Shown here piece by piece: positions 35,248-45,017 of a stretch of DNA of 64,000 bases. This DNA is from Marinobacter algicola DG893 (GTDB lineage: Bacteria; Pseudomonadota; Gammaproteobacteria; Pseudomonadales; Oleiphilaceae): the NCBI RefSeq assembly GCF_000170835.1, contig NZ_ABCP01000001.1:310001-374000 (forward strand). The letters are read 5' to 3'. The translations under genes were made by a program, and so were the position numbers. How positions within the stretch are numbered: position 1 is the stretch's first letter; the number at the start of each line of letters is the position of its first letter. The notes beneath the pieces were generated by a model. The model had not been told where the DNA came from. It ran no database searches and saw only the letters and a program-made list of their open reading frames with translations.

Positions 35248-36630
35248 TCAGCACTCGATGATGTTGACCGCCAGCCCGCCTCTTGAGGTTTCCTTATACT
35301 TGTCCAGCATATCGCGGCCGGTTTCGCGCATGGTGTGCAGCACCTTGTCGAGGGACACAAAATGCTTGCCGTCTCCCCGCAAGGCCATGATGGCCGCGTC
35401 GATGGCTTTTACCGATGCCATGGCATTGCGCTCAATACAGGGAATCTGCACCAACCCACCAATGGGGTCACAGGTCATCCCCAAATGGTGTTCCATACCG
35501 ATTTCGGCCGCGTTCTCAACCTGTTCCGGTGAGCCACCCGTCGCTGCAGCCAGCCCGGCAGCGGCCATCGCACAGGCCGATCCCACTTCGCCCTGGCAGC
35601 CCACTTCCGCCCCTGAAATGGACGCATTTTCCTTGAACAATACGCCAATCGCCGCGGCTGTCAGCATAAAGCGGACAATGCCGTCTTCGTCAGCCTGGGG
35701 GCAGAACTCCCAGTAATAATGCAGCACCGCAGGGATAATACCGGCGGCACCGTTGGTCGGTGCGGTCACAATCCGACCGCCGGCCGCGTTCTCTTCATTC
35801 ACGGCAAGGGCATAGAGATTCACCCAGTCGAGCGCGCTCAATGACGGCGATATCAGGTCCACTCGCGTTTTATCCATCAGCGAGCGATACAGCGACGCCG
35901 CCCGGCGCCGAACCTTGAGGCCTCCGGGCAAGTCCCCCTCATGGCGGATACCGTTTTTCACACACTCACGCATCACCCGCCAGAGCTCAAGAATACCCGC
36001 TCGAATCTCATCAGGCGTACGCCAGGCCTGCTCGTTGGCCCACATAATGTCGGCGATGGTGAGCCCGTGTTCCTGGCAAAGAGCCAACAGGGTTTTCCCG
36101 CTGTTGAAGGGATAAGGCATGGGCGTGTCGTCTGCACGGATTTCCAGGCTGCCGTCAGCGTTTGCCGCCACCACAAAACCACCGCCTACCGAGTAATAGG
36201 TATGCTCACACAGGCACTGCCCGTCCTCATCAAATGCCTGACAGACCATGCCGTTGGGGTGTTCTGGCAGGGATTTCCGTCGGTAATACACGATATCGGT
36301 ACTCTCGCGGAAACGAATCGGATGATGACCGGCGAGGCTGAGGGTTCCTGTACGTCGAATACGCTCAAGCCGACCCGGCATTTGCTCGGGATCAATCCGG
36401 GCCGGCCGCTCTCCTTCCAGACCCATCATCAAAGCCGGGCCAGTGCCATGCCCCTTCCCGGTAGCACCTAATGAGCCATACAGGGATATCTTCAGCCGGT
36501 GCACGGAAGCCAGCAGGCGTTCATCAGCCAGGCCACCTGCAAACCGGCGCGCGGCCTCCATGGGCCCGACGGTATGAGAACTGGACGGGCCAATGCCTGC
36601 CTTGAACAGCTCAAACAGACTGACAGCCAC
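35248..36630 (-). CDS. sdaA: L-serine ammonia-lyase (serine dehydratase, iron-sulfur type)
   Basis: GTG 36630 with AGGAG eight bases upstream gives 460 residues, the usual length for single-chain L-serine deaminases. Markers are the N-terminal [20 protein letters not shown], the region [17 protein letters not shown], and the cysteine-containing blocks [37 protein letters not shown]. The enzyme deaminates serine to pyruvate with a 4Fe-4S cluster. In Pseudomonas a serine dehydratase gene neighbours gbdR and completes glycine betaine catabolism; the same divergent pairing with a GbdR-like gene is seen here. Confidence 0.95.
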   Translation of the reverse strand: MAVSLFELFKAGIGPSSSHTVGPMEAARRFAGGLADERLLASVHRLKISLYGSLGATGKGHGTGPALMMGLEGERPARIDPEQMPGRLERIRRTGTLSLAGHHPIRFRESTDIVYYRRKSLPEHPNGMVCQAFDEDGQCLCEHTYYSVGGGFVVAANADGSLEIRADDTPMPYPFNSGKTLLALCQEHGLTIADIMWANEQAWRTPDEIRAGILELWRVMRECVKNGIRHEGDLPGGLKVRRRAASLYRSLMDKTRVDLISPSLSALDWVNLYALAVNEENAAGGRIVTAPTNGAAGIIPAVLHYYWEFCPQADEDGIVRFMLTAAAIGVLFKENASISGAEVGCQGEVGSACAMAAAGLAAATGGSPEQVENAAEIGMEHHLGMTCDPIGGLVQIPCIERNAMASVKAIDAAIMALRGDGKHFVSLDKVLHTMRETGRDMLDKYKETSRGGLAVNIIEC

Positions 36631-36755
36631 TTTGCAGACTCCTACCTTGGGGTGAGCTTCAAGGATAGCGCCTTCAGCGATCCGCCGCCTGCTTGCTGAC
36701 GACATTCGAACGATGGTTTACGACAGTTCTGAGCGACCGGAACAATGGCATAAAC

Positions 36756-36804
36756 GTCGCTTCTGGATCATTCTGCAAAGTCCCGTGTCGGTTGTGGACC
36801 ATTC
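36756..36804. promoter_or_regulatory. Direct repeat between sdaA and the GbdR-like regulator gene
   Basis: Two 18-base units, 36756-36773 and 36787-36804, share 15 positions (GTCGsTTsTGGAyCATTC) and start 31 bases apart, three helical turns. The TTnTGGA core recalls the half-sites upstream of the flavoprotein and demethylase genes. It is a likely binding site for the adjacent regulator in this 329-base divergent promoter region. The remaining sequence between 36631 and 36959 shows no gene. Confidence 0.55.
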
Positions 36805-36959
36805 GCTACCGAACCGCCAGCATAGAATGAGATCACATTGGAACTGATCACTTATTGCACTATCAAAAGGCAACAACTAGTGTTCAAGTTGAGGTAATAC
36901 AATTGGTGTGACAGCCAGACATTGCCGCGACAGGCCCAGGCGGGGCAAGGGGGTTTACC

Positions 36960-38072
36960 ATGACCGCTGATACAGGCTCACACACAGACAGGCCCGCCCA
37001 AGAGCCCTATCGGGTCGGCTTCCTGCTGATCGATAATTTCACCCTGATTGCCCTCGCCACGGCCGTTGAGCCACTGCGTATGGCCAACCAATTGTCCGGT
37101 ACTGAACTCTATTCCTGGAAGCTGCTTACCGCCGAAGGCGAACCTGCCCGTGCCAGCGATGGCATTACCATGCTGCCCGACGGGTCGATCCAGGAAGAGC
37201 ACCGGTTTGACCTGGTGATCGTGGTGGCCGGCATTGATGTTACCCGGAGTTTTTCCCGCAAAGAGGTCGTCTGGTTGAAGCAGATGGCCCGTCGCCACAT
37301 CCTCCTTGGGGCAGTCTGCACTGGCCCCTATGTCCTGGCCAGCGCAGGCCTTCTCGACGGTCATGCCTGTAGCGCCCACTGGGAATGTCTGGAGGCCATG
37401 CAGGAGGGTTTCCCACGGGTACAGACCAACAACCGCCTGTTCACCGTCGAGCGGGAACGCATGACCTGTACCGGTGGTACCGTCCCCATGCACATGATGC
37501 TCAGCTTTCTGGCAAAGCGTCACGGCCAGGAGCTCAGTAATGCAATATCCCACATGTTTGTGTGCGACCGGGTGCGCGAGGAAAGTGAACAGCAACCGAT
37601 GCCCATGCACCCGCGACTGGCGTGCGCCCAACCCAAACTGGCGGAGGCGGCCCAGTTGATGGAGGCCAATATCGAAGAGCCCATCGAACTGAAGGAGCTG
37701 GCAACACTGGCCGGCATTTCGCGGCGGCAACTGGAACGGTTGTTCCTCAAGCACACGGGCTGCACGCCTTCGCGCTATTACCTGCGGGTGCGCCTTAACC
37801 GGGCGCGCCGATTGCTCAAGCAGACATCCTGCTCGATTGTGGAAATCGCCTCCATGTGTGGGTTCGTGTCCGCCACCCACTTCAGCCGATGCTATCGCAA
37901 GACCATGGGGCGAGCGCCCAAACACGAGCGAATGGAAATTTATTCCCAGGGCTCTTCCAGCGCGGTTTTTTCCGATTCCATGGCAAGCCTGCCGTCTTCC
38001 TCTCTGCAGGCATTGAGGCGCGCCCGGTCTGAGCCGACCTATGGCATTTTCGAGAACACCGGGTCAGGTTAA
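36960..38072 (+). CDS. GlxA/GbdR-like AraC family transcriptional activator
   Basis: A 370-residue regulator, close to the length of GbdR (367). The N-terminal half is a DJ-1/PfpI-like amidotransferase domain ([20 protein letters not shown]; nucleophile-elbow block [18 protein letters not shown]). The C-terminal half is an AraC double helix-turn-helix ([39 protein letters not shown]). This architecture senses betaine-type ligands in GbdR and carnitine in CdhR. Context (serine dehydratase, demethylases, THF enzymes) points to a methylated amine or osmolyte ligand. Its 3' end overlaps that of the formate-THF ligase gene by nine bases. Confidence 0.85.
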   Translation: MTADTGSHTDRPAQEPYRVGFLLIDNFTLIALATAVEPLRMANQLSGTELYSWKLLTAEGEPARASDGITMLPDGSIQEEHRFDLVIVVAGIDVTRSFSRKEVVWLKQMARRHILLGAVCTGPYVLASAGLLDGHACSAHWECLEAMQEGFPRVQTNNRLFTVERERMTCTGGTVPMHMMLSFLAKRHGQELSNAISHMFVCDRVREESEQQPMPMHPRLACAQPKLAEAAQLMEANIEEPIELKELATLAGISRRQLERLFLKHTGCTPSRYYLRVRLNRARRLLKQTSCSIVEIASMCGFVSATHFSRCYRKTMGRAPKHERMEIYSQGSSSAVFSDSMASLPSSSLQALRRARSEPTYGIFENTGSG

Positions 38073-39800
38073 CCCCACCACCAAGCCGTTTTCATCCAAC
38101 GCAATGTCCAGTGCCGCGGGATGGCGTGGCAAACCGGGCATGGTCATGATGTCGCCACACACCGCCACCACAAAGCCGGCACCGGCCGCCAGCCGCACTT
38201 CCCTTACCGGCAGCATATGGCCGGAGGGCGCTCCCTTCACCGACGAATCCGCAGAAAAGCTGTACTGGGTCTTGGCAATACACACGGGCAGGTGTCCAAA
38301 CCCCAGGCTTTCGTATTCCTCCAGTTGCCGCTTCGCCACCGTGGTGAATTCCACGCTACCGGCGTGGTAGATACGCGTGGCGATGGTGCGAATTTTATCC
38401 GCCAACGGCAGGCTGTCTTCATAGAGAAAGTTCACTTCCGGTGTGCCTTCGTCCATCTGATCAAGCACCGCCTGGGCCAGTTCGGTGGCACCCTCACCCC
38501 CCAAGGCCCAATGGTCGGCAGGCACTGCACGCACACCCAGAGACTCACTGATGGATTGCACCAGCGACATTTCCTCCTCGGTATCGTCCGGGAAACGGTT
38601 GATGCACACCACTGGCGTCAGTCCGAACTGCTGCAGATTACGAACATGCCGCTCCAGGTTGGCGGCACCTTCCCTCAAGGCGGCAAGGTCGGGAACGGAG
38701 AGTTGGCTGCGAGGGACCCCACCCTGCATCTTGAGCGCCCGGATGGTACAGACAACCACAGCGGCGTCTGGCCGCAGGCCCGTGTGCCGGCATTTGATAT
38801 CAATGAACTTTTCTGCCCCCAGGTCGGCGCCAAAGCCCGCCTCGGTAACCACCACATCGTTCAGTGCCAGGGCCGCACGGGTGGCGGTCACGGAATTACA
38901 GCCGTGGGCGATATTGGCAAACGGCCCGCCGTGGATGAACACCGGGTTGTGCTCCAGGCTCTGGACCAGATTGGGCTGCAGTGCCTCTTTCAGAAGCACG
39001 GTTAGCGATCCTTCCACACCCAGGTCACGAACGGTCACCGGGGTCATATCAGAGCGCCTGCCGATAATGATATTGCCCAGCCGCTGCTTCAGGTCCGCCC
39101 GGCCATCCGCCAGGCACAGAATCGCCATAATCTCAGACGACACGGTAATGTCGAACCCGGTTTCCCGGGGCACACCATGGGCCGCACCACCAAGACCACA
39201 CACCATGTTGCGCAGGGAGCGGTCGGTCAGGTCCATCACCCTCCGCCAGCTCACATAGCGAGGGTCCAGGCCCGTCTCATTCCCCCAGTGAATGTGGTTG
39301 TCGATCAATGACGCCAGCAGATTATGAGCCGTGGTGATGGCGTGGAAGTCCCCATTGAAATGCAGGTTGATGTCTTCCATCGGAATTACCTGTGCCCGCC
39401 CCCCGCCGGCAGCGCCCCCTTTCATGCCAAAACACGGGCCCAGGGAAGGTTCCCGCAGGCACACGGACGAACGCACGCCCAGGCGGTTGAAGCCATCATT
39501 TAGCCCCACACTGGTGGTGGTTTTGCCCTCCCCCGCCGGGGTGGGCGTAATGGCGGTCACCAGTACCAGTTTGCCCCGGGGTGCACTATCAGAGGTGTCC
39601 ACATAGGCCATATCCAGTTTGGCCTTGTAGTGGCCGAACGGCACCAGACTCTCCCCCGGCAGACCGAAACGCTGCTGGGCCAGCAGCAGAATGGACTGAG
39701 GCTGGACCGAGCGGGCAATCTCAATGTCAGGTGTGCCCGGCGGCGGAAAGTCCGTTTCCGGTGGTGTTGCGGGTGTCAGCTTACTGTACTGAAGACTCAT
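38064..39800 (-). CDS. fhs: Formate-tetrahydrofolate ligase
   Basis: The ATG at 39800 gives 578 residues, in the range of bacterial Fhs enzymes. The P-loop is [16 protein letters not shown], and [20 protein letters not shown] and [20 protein letters not shown] are family signatures. The enzyme interconverts formate plus THF plus ATP with 10-formyl-THF; in demethylation pathways it runs toward formate and gains ATP. Its start lies inside the 3' end of the MTHFR-like gene (20-base overlap), so the two are coupled. FolD, needed between them, is not in this window. Confidence 0.95.
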   Translation of the reverse strand: MSLQYSKLTPATPPETDFPPPGTPDIEIARSVQPQSILLLAQQRFGLPGESLVPFGHYKAKLDMAYVDTSDSAPRGKLVLVTAITPTPAGEGKTTTSVGLNDGFNRLGVRSSVCLREPSLGPCFGMKGGAAGGGRAQVIPMEDINLHFNGDFHAITTAHNLLASLIDNHIHWGNETGLDPRYVSWRRVMDLTDRSLRNMVCGLGGAAHGVPRETGFDITVSSEIMAILCLADGRADLKQRLGNIIIGRRSDMTPVTVRDLGVEGSLTVLLKEALQPNLVQSLEHNPVFIHGGPFANIAHGCNSVTATRAALALNDVVVTEAGFGADLGAEKFIDIKCRHTGLRPDAAVVVCTIRALKMQGGVPRSQLSVPDLAALREGAANLERHVRNLQQFGLTPVVCINRFPDDTEEEMSLVQSISESLGVRAVPADHWALGGEGATELAQAVLDQMDEGTPEVNFLYEDSLPLADKIRTIATRIYHAGSVEFTTVAKRQLEEYESLGFGHLPVCIAKTQYSFSADSSVKGAPSGHMLPVREVRLAAGAGFVVAVCGDIMTMPGLPRHPAALDIALDENGLVVGLT

Positions 39801-40710
39801 GGAACTGGCCTCTCTGGTCCTCAACGGACCCGCTGTGTTCTTGAATCCATTGCGCCGATTGGCGCAGGCCACCGAATGGGAAAAGATGAATACCCCGTAG
39901 CAAGGTGTCCGGGTTGTCCAGGCAGTACTGGACCAGCGCGCGCACCATTCCGTCCGGCGACCACGCACGCAACAGTTTGGCGCTGCCAGGACGTTGCAGC
40001 ATCAGACGGGCCGATGCTCCCACCCCGCATTGAGCCGCGTAGGCAATGAGCGTTTTCACTCGCGTCGGGCCGGCCATGCCAATGTACACCGGCACTTCTT
40101 CCAGGATGTCGCCCAGGCTTTGCAGCCAGTCGATGACCACGTTGGCGTCAAAGGTGAACTGAGTGACCACCCAGAGCCGCGTGGACGTCGTGCGCGCATA
40201 TTCGCGTTTGATACCAAGGGCCTGGATGAGGGTGGTCCGGTCCGCCATAGGATGCCCGTCCGGATGGGCTGCCACACCGATACCATGGAATTGGAACTGG
40301 GCCAGCAAGCCGGACTCCAGAACCGCCAGGGTATCTGGAAAAGGGCCGGCGATCGCATCGCTGTCGCCTGCAATTAGCAGTAAACGGTCAACGCCGCTTT
40401 CATTCAGTTGCGAGAGCCAATCCCGAAGTTGCCCGCGGCTCTCGGCCATACGTGCGGGTACGTGGGGAATCGGCTGCATGCCAACGTTCAGCAGATGACG
40501 GCATGCCCGCAGGGTATCGCTGAACTGGCCTTTTGGAAGAAAAGGCACGTAGACACAGGTGCCTCGCGGCAGCAAATCCGGCAAGTGCTCCTGTGCGAGT
40601 ATCTGGCGGGGTGTTGCCTCAATGGACGCCCAACGCACCAGGGCTTGCATCCTTGCGATGGCTTCCTCGTCGCGGGCACTAAACGGCTGTGTATCACTCA
40701 CCAGTTTCAT
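39781..40710 (-). CDS. Divergent methylenetetrahydrofolate reductase family protein
   Basis: About 309 residues from ATG 40710 (a GTG three codons earlier touches the ribosome site). MTHFR-barrel landmarks are present in order: SIEATPR with the acidic residue at the end of strand one, [25 protein letters not shown] (compare AYPEGHP in MetF), [12 protein letters not shown] and [10 protein letters not shown]. Overall similarity to MetF looks low. Between a demethylase and Fhs it most plausibly oxidises 5-methyl-THF to 5,10-methylene-THF, the reverse of the biosynthetic direction. Confidence 0.82.
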   Translation of the reverse strand: MKLVSDTQPFSARDEEAIARMQALVRWASIEATPRQILAQEHLPDLLPRGTCVYVPFLPKGQFSDTLRACRHLLNVGMQPIPHVPARMAESRGQLRDWLSQLNESGVDRLLLIAGDSDAIAGPFPDTLAVLESGLLAQFQFHGIGVAAHPDGHPMADRTTLIQALGIKREYARTTSTRLWVVTQFTFDANVVIDWLQSLGDILEEVPVYIGMAGPTRVKTLIAYAAQCGVGASARLMLQRPGSAKLLRAWSPDGMVRALVQYCLDNPDTLLRGIHLFPFGGLRQSAQWIQEHSGSVEDQRGQFHESSVQ

Positions 40711-40784
40711 GAATCGCACACCCCATTGCTACCTGTCTGCATTGGGCAGGCGGCAGTCACACCGCCGTCTGCCCCACTGCGTTG

Positions 40785-42146
40785 CTAGTCCGCGAAGTCG
40801 ATTCCCTTCGCCCGCGCCCGCTCTCGGGCATTGGGGTTCACCGAAGGCCGGAAGGGCACTTCCACCACTTCCGCCTCGACAGCCGTTGAGCCATCCGTAG
40901 CGGCGTATTCCACCGGCAGATGGACCATCAGGCGGGTGCCAACGGCACGTAGATCAAAGGGTACATAAGCCAACCCGATGTTGGTTTCCAGCTCGGGCGA
41001 GTACCAGGGCGAGGTAACATAACCCTCCGGCTCGCCGCCGTCCGGTCCGCTGACCAGCCAGAAGTCGTTGGCATAGTCGGTTACCTGGCCACCGCCAAAA
41101 CGGATGCCCACCATGATGTGGCTGAACGGCGGTCTGCCTGCGTCCAGTTGATCGCGGACTTTCTCGAGCTTCTGTTTACCGATGTAATCCGCGTCCTTGT
41201 TGCGAGGCACCTGATACGCCAGATTGCACTGGAATGGCAGGGTTTCCTGATCCACATCCTGCCCCCAGGAAAGGATACCGGCTGCAATTCGGCGGTGATG
41301 CGCCGGCGCAATCACCCTCAGGTTGTGGGCCTCACCAGCGGCAAGCACGGTGTACCAGAGATCTTCCGCGTACTTGGTGGCTTCCTTGAGGTAAATCTCG
41401 TAGCCCTTCTCGCCGGTAAAGCCGGTCTGGGAGATAATCACGTCATGGCCGGCCACCTGGCCCTCCATCAGGCCATAGTACGGAATTTCCTTCACTCGCT
41501 CACCGAACAGGTCAGCCATGAGCGCCTCAGATTTGGGGCCCTGGATCTGCACCGGCGCCACATCGATCTCCGCGATGGTGACGTTAAAGCCCATCCCGAT
41601 GTTGACGCCACGCAACCAGAATTCCAGGTCGCTATCGGAAAGGGAGAACCAGAATTCGTCCTCGGCAACACGAAGCAGAACCGGGTCATTAAGAATGCCG
41701 CCGTCCTCGTTACAAAGGATGACGTACTTGCCACGCATGGGTTTTATTTTGGTGGCATCTCGAGTGATCACATAGTTCACGAAACGTTCCGCGTCCGGGC
41801 CCTTGACCTGAATCTGGCGTTCTACAGCCACGTTCCACATGGTGACGTCATGAATCAGCGACTCATATTCCACCATGGCGCCGCCATCTTCAGGGCGGAC
41901 ATAGCCCCGGGGGTGATACATACGGTTGTAAACGGTCGCCCGCCAGCATCCGGCTTCGTACGCCAGATGCCAGTATGGCGACTTGCGCACGCGGGTGGAA
42001 ATCAACATCTCCACCGGCGTGGGGCCGGATTGGCGCAGGTTAATAGGAACCCGACGGTCGGACTGGTCAACACTGTCAGGCTGGCGGGCGGCGCCCGCCC
42101 GTTGTTGCGGATAATCCAGAAGTGCTTGCTCAAATTTAACGGCCAT
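40785..42146 (-). CDS. GcvT/DmdA-like THF-dependent demethylase
   Basis: A 453-residue GcvT-fold protein. It starts with a polar stretch of about 45 residues, followed by the folate-binding region ERQIQVKGPDAERFVNYVIT, LNDPVLLRVAEDEFWFSLSD, TGFTGEKGYEIYL and a C-terminal barrel (VTSPWYSPELETNIGLAYVP). The pattern is nearer to DMSP demethylase DmdA and related methyltransferases than to glycine-cleavage T-protein, and no gcvP or gcvH is nearby. GGGGGAG precedes the ATG. It heads the operon with the MTHFR-like and fhs genes, implying transfer of a methyl group to THF. The substrate is undetermined: DMSP, betaine or another N-methyl osmolyte. Confidence 0.85.
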   Translation of the reverse strand: MAVKFEQALLDYPQQRAGAARQPDSVDQSDRRVPINLRQSGPTPVEMLISTRVRKSPYWHLAYEAGCWRATVYNRMYHPRGYVRPEDGGAMVEYESLIHDVTMWNVAVERQIQVKGPDAERFVNYVITRDATKIKPMRGKYVILCNEDGGILNDPVLLRVAEDEFWFSLSDSDLEFWLRGVNIGMGFNVTIAEIDVAPVQIQGPKSEALMADLFGERVKEIPYYGLMEGQVAGHDVIISQTGFTGEKGYEIYLKEATKYAEDLWYTVLAAGEAHNLRVIAPAHHRRIAAGILSWGQDVDQETLPFQCNLAYQVPRNKDADYIGKQKLEKVRDQLDAGRPPFSHIMVGIRFGGGQVTDYANDFWLVSGPDGGEPEGYVTSPWYSPELETNIGLAYVPFDLRAVGTRLMVHLPVEYAATDGSTAVEAEVVEVPFRPSVNPNARERARAKGIDFAD

Positions 42147-42205
42147 TGCTATCTCCCCCTACCGGGTTGTCGATAGCTCTAATGTGACCCTGTTTTCAGT
42201 TATCA

Positions 42206-42243
42206 GGTTGAACCAATACGACACCGGCACAACCAAAAACGTC
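42206..42243 (-). promoter_or_regulatory. Predicted operator of the C1 island, copy 2
   Basis: Read on the minus strand, this stretch aligns without gaps to 32537-32574 at 27 of 38 positions. It contains CGTTTTTGG and, 20 bases on, TGTCGTATTGG, which are the identical blocks. It lies 60 bases upstream of the demethylase ATG. Conservation outside genes and its position in front of both C1 transcription units indicate a shared activator site. Confidence 0.62.
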
Positions 42244-42374
42244 AACACCACGATGATGGATCCCGGAAACCCTCCCAAAGCACCAAGCATAAGGTGAGGC
42301 GACAGCAACCACCACCTGCCCGACAAAGCCTGTTATATTGGTCGGAACCGTCCGTGCAGATCAAGGAGTCGACG

Positions 42375-42776
42375 TTGACACTGACCACCCCTGCCCTTTT
42401 GTTTCCCGCCATTTCATTGTTGCTGCTGGCTTACACCAATCGCTTTCTCGTACTTGCTCAATTGATCCGTCAACTCAAACAGATGGATACGGAGGAAGAC
42501 CATGCCCTTATCGCCCGCCAGATCAGCATGCTGCGCAAACGCATTGTACTGACCAAACGGATGCAGGCTTACGGCGTACTCAGCTTTTTTGTTTGCACCA
42601 TGTCCATGTTTGTTTTGTTTGTGGGGGCTCAGCTTGCTGGTGCCATCGCGTTCGGCATCAGTCTGATATTACTGTCGGTCTCATTGTTGTATTCGCTGTA
42701 CGAAATCGTGATTTCGACCAACGCCATCAACGTTGAGCTTGAAAACTTCGAGGCCAGGAAACGAGCGGGTGAGTAA
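42375..42776 (+). CDS. DUF2721 family membrane protein
   Basis: TTG 42375 with AAGGAG six bases upstream gives 133 residues. The opening LTLTTPALLFPAISLLLLAY is the family hallmark. Three hydrophobic helices (about 5-25, 70-92, 95-118) and a charged cytoplasmic loop (QMDTEEDHALIARQISML) follow. DUF2721 proteins are small inner-membrane proteins without assigned function. The gene is divergent from the demethylase operon, so its promoter shares the 228-base gap that also holds operator copy 2. Confidence 0.85.
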   Translation: MTLTTPALLFPAISLLLLAYTNRFLVLAQLIRQLKQMDTEEDHALIARQISMLRKRIVLTKRMQAYGVLSFFVCTMSMFVLFVGAQLAGAIAFGISLILLSVSLLYSLYEIVISTNAINVELENFEARKRAGE

Positions 42777-42785
42777 CACAAACGT

Positions 42786-44129
42786 TCAGGAAACCGGATC
42801 AGGCTTCCCTTTTTTCATCTGGTACATGGCGCTGTCCGCATAGCGAATCAGCGCTTCATGACTGTCCCCATGTTCGGGATAGACCGCCACACCAATGCTC
42901 GGAATCAATGTCAGGGATGCCAGCGACACCTCGTAGGGTTCGCTGAGAGTTGCTCGCAGCTTTCCTGCAACACTGACCGCATCGCTTGGCTTTTCAATAC
43001 CATCAAGCAGCACGATGAATTCATCGCCACCCAGCCGACCAACCGTATCTGCGGCCCGAACACCCTGTACCAATCGGCGAGCCATTTCCTGCAATACCTG
43101 ATCTCCGACGGTGTGTCCGTAGGTATCGTTGACCTGTTTGAAGTCATCCAGATCGAGGTACAGTATCGCCAGAAAGCCGGCTTCCCTGGCTGCACGCGCC
43201 AACGCTGTCTGAATCCGGTCCAGGACCAGGCTACGGTTCGGCAATTCCGTCAGTTGGTCGTACCTGGCCATATGCTCCAATTGCGCGTGCATTTGCATAC
43301 GCTCTACTGCGGCCGCAACCTGTATGCCGACAAACTCCAACAGCTCTCTGTCTTCGTCTGTGTAACACGTCCCCTTTGAGTGCTTTTGTGCGGCAATCGC
43401 GCCGAACACGCCCTGAGATGACTTCAACGGCACACCCAGCCAGTGGTGACGTACCTCAACGTGCGAGTTATCGTTTGCCGGCGGCGGAAAAGCCCCGCTG
43501 ATTCCGGGCGTCAGCAACAGGGCACTCGCAGAATGGATGACCTGTTCACAGAGAGAACCGATATCCTGCGAGAAACCAGGGGTTCCCGTGTCGTGGCGGT
43601 CGGCATTGTAGGGAAAATACAAACCACCCCTCTGCTTATCCACGAGCGCCACCATAAAAGCAGGCGCTGACATCAGGCCTTCCACAACCTGGTGAATTCG
43701 CCGGAACATGGCAGGCAGGCTATCCGAATTGTTTGCTGCGTCCGATATGGCGTACATGGCGGACTGCATGGCCTCGGCCCGTTTGCGTTGAGTCACATCA
43801 CGGGCGACGGCCACGCGGATCTGTTCCTCTTCAGACCAACGGGCAGACCACATGATATGGGCCGTTGTGCCGTCCTTGCGGATGTAACGGTTTTCAAAGT
43901 ATGGCTTTAGCTCTCCCCGCAGGATTTCTTTGACGGCCTGGCGCGTTTTCTCCAGGTCATCCGGATGAACAAAATCCAGAATTCGCCGCCCAACCATTTC
44001 CTCCGGTAGATAGCCAAATACTCGCTCACTGGCTGCGCTGACGTAGCGAACGTAGCCATCGCGATCCACCACGCAGAGTGCATCCAGTAGCAGGTCGATA
44101 AAGTTTTCCGGTGGAATGGCAGGTTTCAT
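42786..44129 (-). CDS. Cytoplasmic PAS-GAF-GGDEF diguanylate cyclase
   Basis: A 447-residue protein without membrane segments. The N-terminal PAS with PAC (about 8-125) includes LCVVDRDGYVRYVSAASERV; a GAF domain (about 135-280) includes HHWLGVPLKSSQGVFGAIAA; the GGDEF domain (about 290-445) has the intact motif GRLGGDEFIVLLDG. No EAL domain follows, so it should only make c-di-GMP. The upstream thioesterase gene overlaps it at ATGA, an odd pairing that suggests co-expression. Confidence 0.92.
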   Translation of the reverse strand: MKPAIPPENFIDLLLDALCVVDRDGYVRYVSAASERVFGYLPEEMVGRRILDFVHPDDLEKTRQAVKEILRGELKPYFENRYIRKDGTTAHIMWSARWSEEEQIRVAVARDVTQRKRAEAMQSAMYAISDAANNSDSLPAMFRRIHQVVEGLMSAPAFMVALVDKQRGGLYFPYNADRHDTGTPGFSQDIGSLCEQVIHSASALLLTPGISGAFPPPANDNSHVEVRHHWLGVPLKSSQGVFGAIAAQKHSKGTCYTDEDRELLEFVGIQVAAAVERMQMHAQLEHMARYDQLTELPNRSLVLDRIQTALARAAREAGFLAILYLDLDDFKQVNDTYGHTVGDQVLQEMARRLVQGVRAADTVGRLGGDEFIVLLDGIEKPSDAVSVAGKLRATLSEPYEVSLASLTLIPSIGVAVYPEHGDSHEALIRYADSAMYQMKKGKPDPVS

Positions 44130-44566
44130 GACCTATCGGGAGCCCCACGAGGACTGACAACGGCTAATGTCACTGTTGCTTTGGAAACAAGTCGCAGGTC
44201 ACCGACCGTTCCGCAGAATACTTCAGACTCTACCACGGTCAGGGAGGCACCCGCCTTAAGCACAGTGGCAACACACTCGATATGCGTACCGCTGGCTGAC
44301 CTCAACAACTTCAGCGAGAAATCGGACGTTAGCACCATCTGCCCAGGCATAGCCATGGAGGCGCCCGCCGCCCCCGCCGTGTGATCAGCAACGGTGGCCT
44401 GAACCCCGAAATGGACAAAGCCATCCTGTTGCAGGTGTCTGTTTTCGAGCGCCAGCCGGGAGCGGCATTCACCGGTTTTGATAGACACCAATTCCAGACC
44501 AATGTCCGCAACAAACGGCGCCGATGAAAAAATCCGTTCCACTTCGTTACTGTTGAGCTTGTCCAT
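44126..44566 (-). CDS. PaaI-type hotdog thioesterase
   Basis: A 146-residue hotdog-fold protein of the PaaI / 4HBT family. Characteristic parts are LENRHLQQDGFVHFGVQATV, where HFG replaces the usual HGG before the catalytic region, and DHTAGAAGASMA. It probably hydrolyses a medium-sized acyl- or aryl-CoA. GGAGACGAC precedes the ATG. Its stop overlaps the start of the PAS-GAF-GGDEF gene (ATGA). Confidence 0.87.
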   Translation of the reverse strand: MDKLNSNEVERIFSSAPFVADIGLELVSIKTGECRSRLALENRHLQQDGFVHFGVQATVADHTAGAAGASMAMPGQMVLTSDFSLKLLRSASGTHIECVATVLKAGASLTVVESEVFCGTVGDLRLVSKATVTLAVVSPRGAPDRS

Positions 44567-44601
44567 GTCGTCTCCGGAACTGTGTTTGGCAATCCAGCGG
44601 T

Positions 44602-44997
44602 TTATGCCTCGAAAGTATGGGCTTCAAGCTCGCTACGAATCGTTTCAGGGATGGGGACCGACTTTTGAATCTCGTAGTCGAAATGAATCAGCACGGTAAC
44701 GCCACGGGCAACTAAAACGCCATTTTGCCAAGCTTCCTGAATAACCTCGAAGGAAGAGTTGCCGATTTTGCCAATGCCGGAACGAACCTTCACAGGCGTG
44801 GCCCAGTAGCACTGGGCTTTAAGATCAATTTCCATGCGGGCAAGAATCAGTGGCCAACCTTTTGGTTCCAGGGAGGGATGGAATATGCGGAATACCGGTG
44901 TTCTCGCCTGTTCAAACCAGACCGGGTAAACCGTGTTATTGATATGGCCAAGTGCGTCGGTGTCGCTGAATCTTGGTTCGGTTTCGTAGTGGAACAT
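44602..44997 (-). CDS. YbgC/4HBT-type acyl-CoA thioesterase
   Basis: The ATG at 44997 (GGGGAG upstream) gives 131 residues with the 4HBT signature FSDTDALGHINNTVYPVWFE, including the catalytic Asp of the YbgC type. The family hydrolyses short-chain acyl-CoA or hydroxybenzoyl-CoA. It is followed by a second, differently folded hotdog gene and preceded closely by the 2',3'-cyclic phosphodiesterase gene, all in one direction. Confidence 0.88.
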   Translation of the reverse strand: MFHYETEPRFSDTDALGHINNTVYPVWFEQARTPVFRIFHPSLEPKGWPLILARMEIDLKAQCYWATPVKVRSGIGKIGNSSFEVIQEAWQNGVLVARGVTVLIHFDYEIQKSVPIPETIRSELEAHTFEA

Positions 44998-45017
44998 TCG
45001 ACTCCCCTTACATCGTT

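Noticed and set aside
40785..42146. Calling this gene dmdA or gcvT outright
   Set aside because: The fold fits both, the length (453) exceeds classical DmdA, and no glycine-cleavage partners are present; the substrate cannot be settled from sequence.
42147..42374. Glycine riboswitch upstream of the GcvT-like gene
   Set aside because: I found no tandem aptamer-like stems or conserved core; the region instead holds the repeat shared with 32537-32574.
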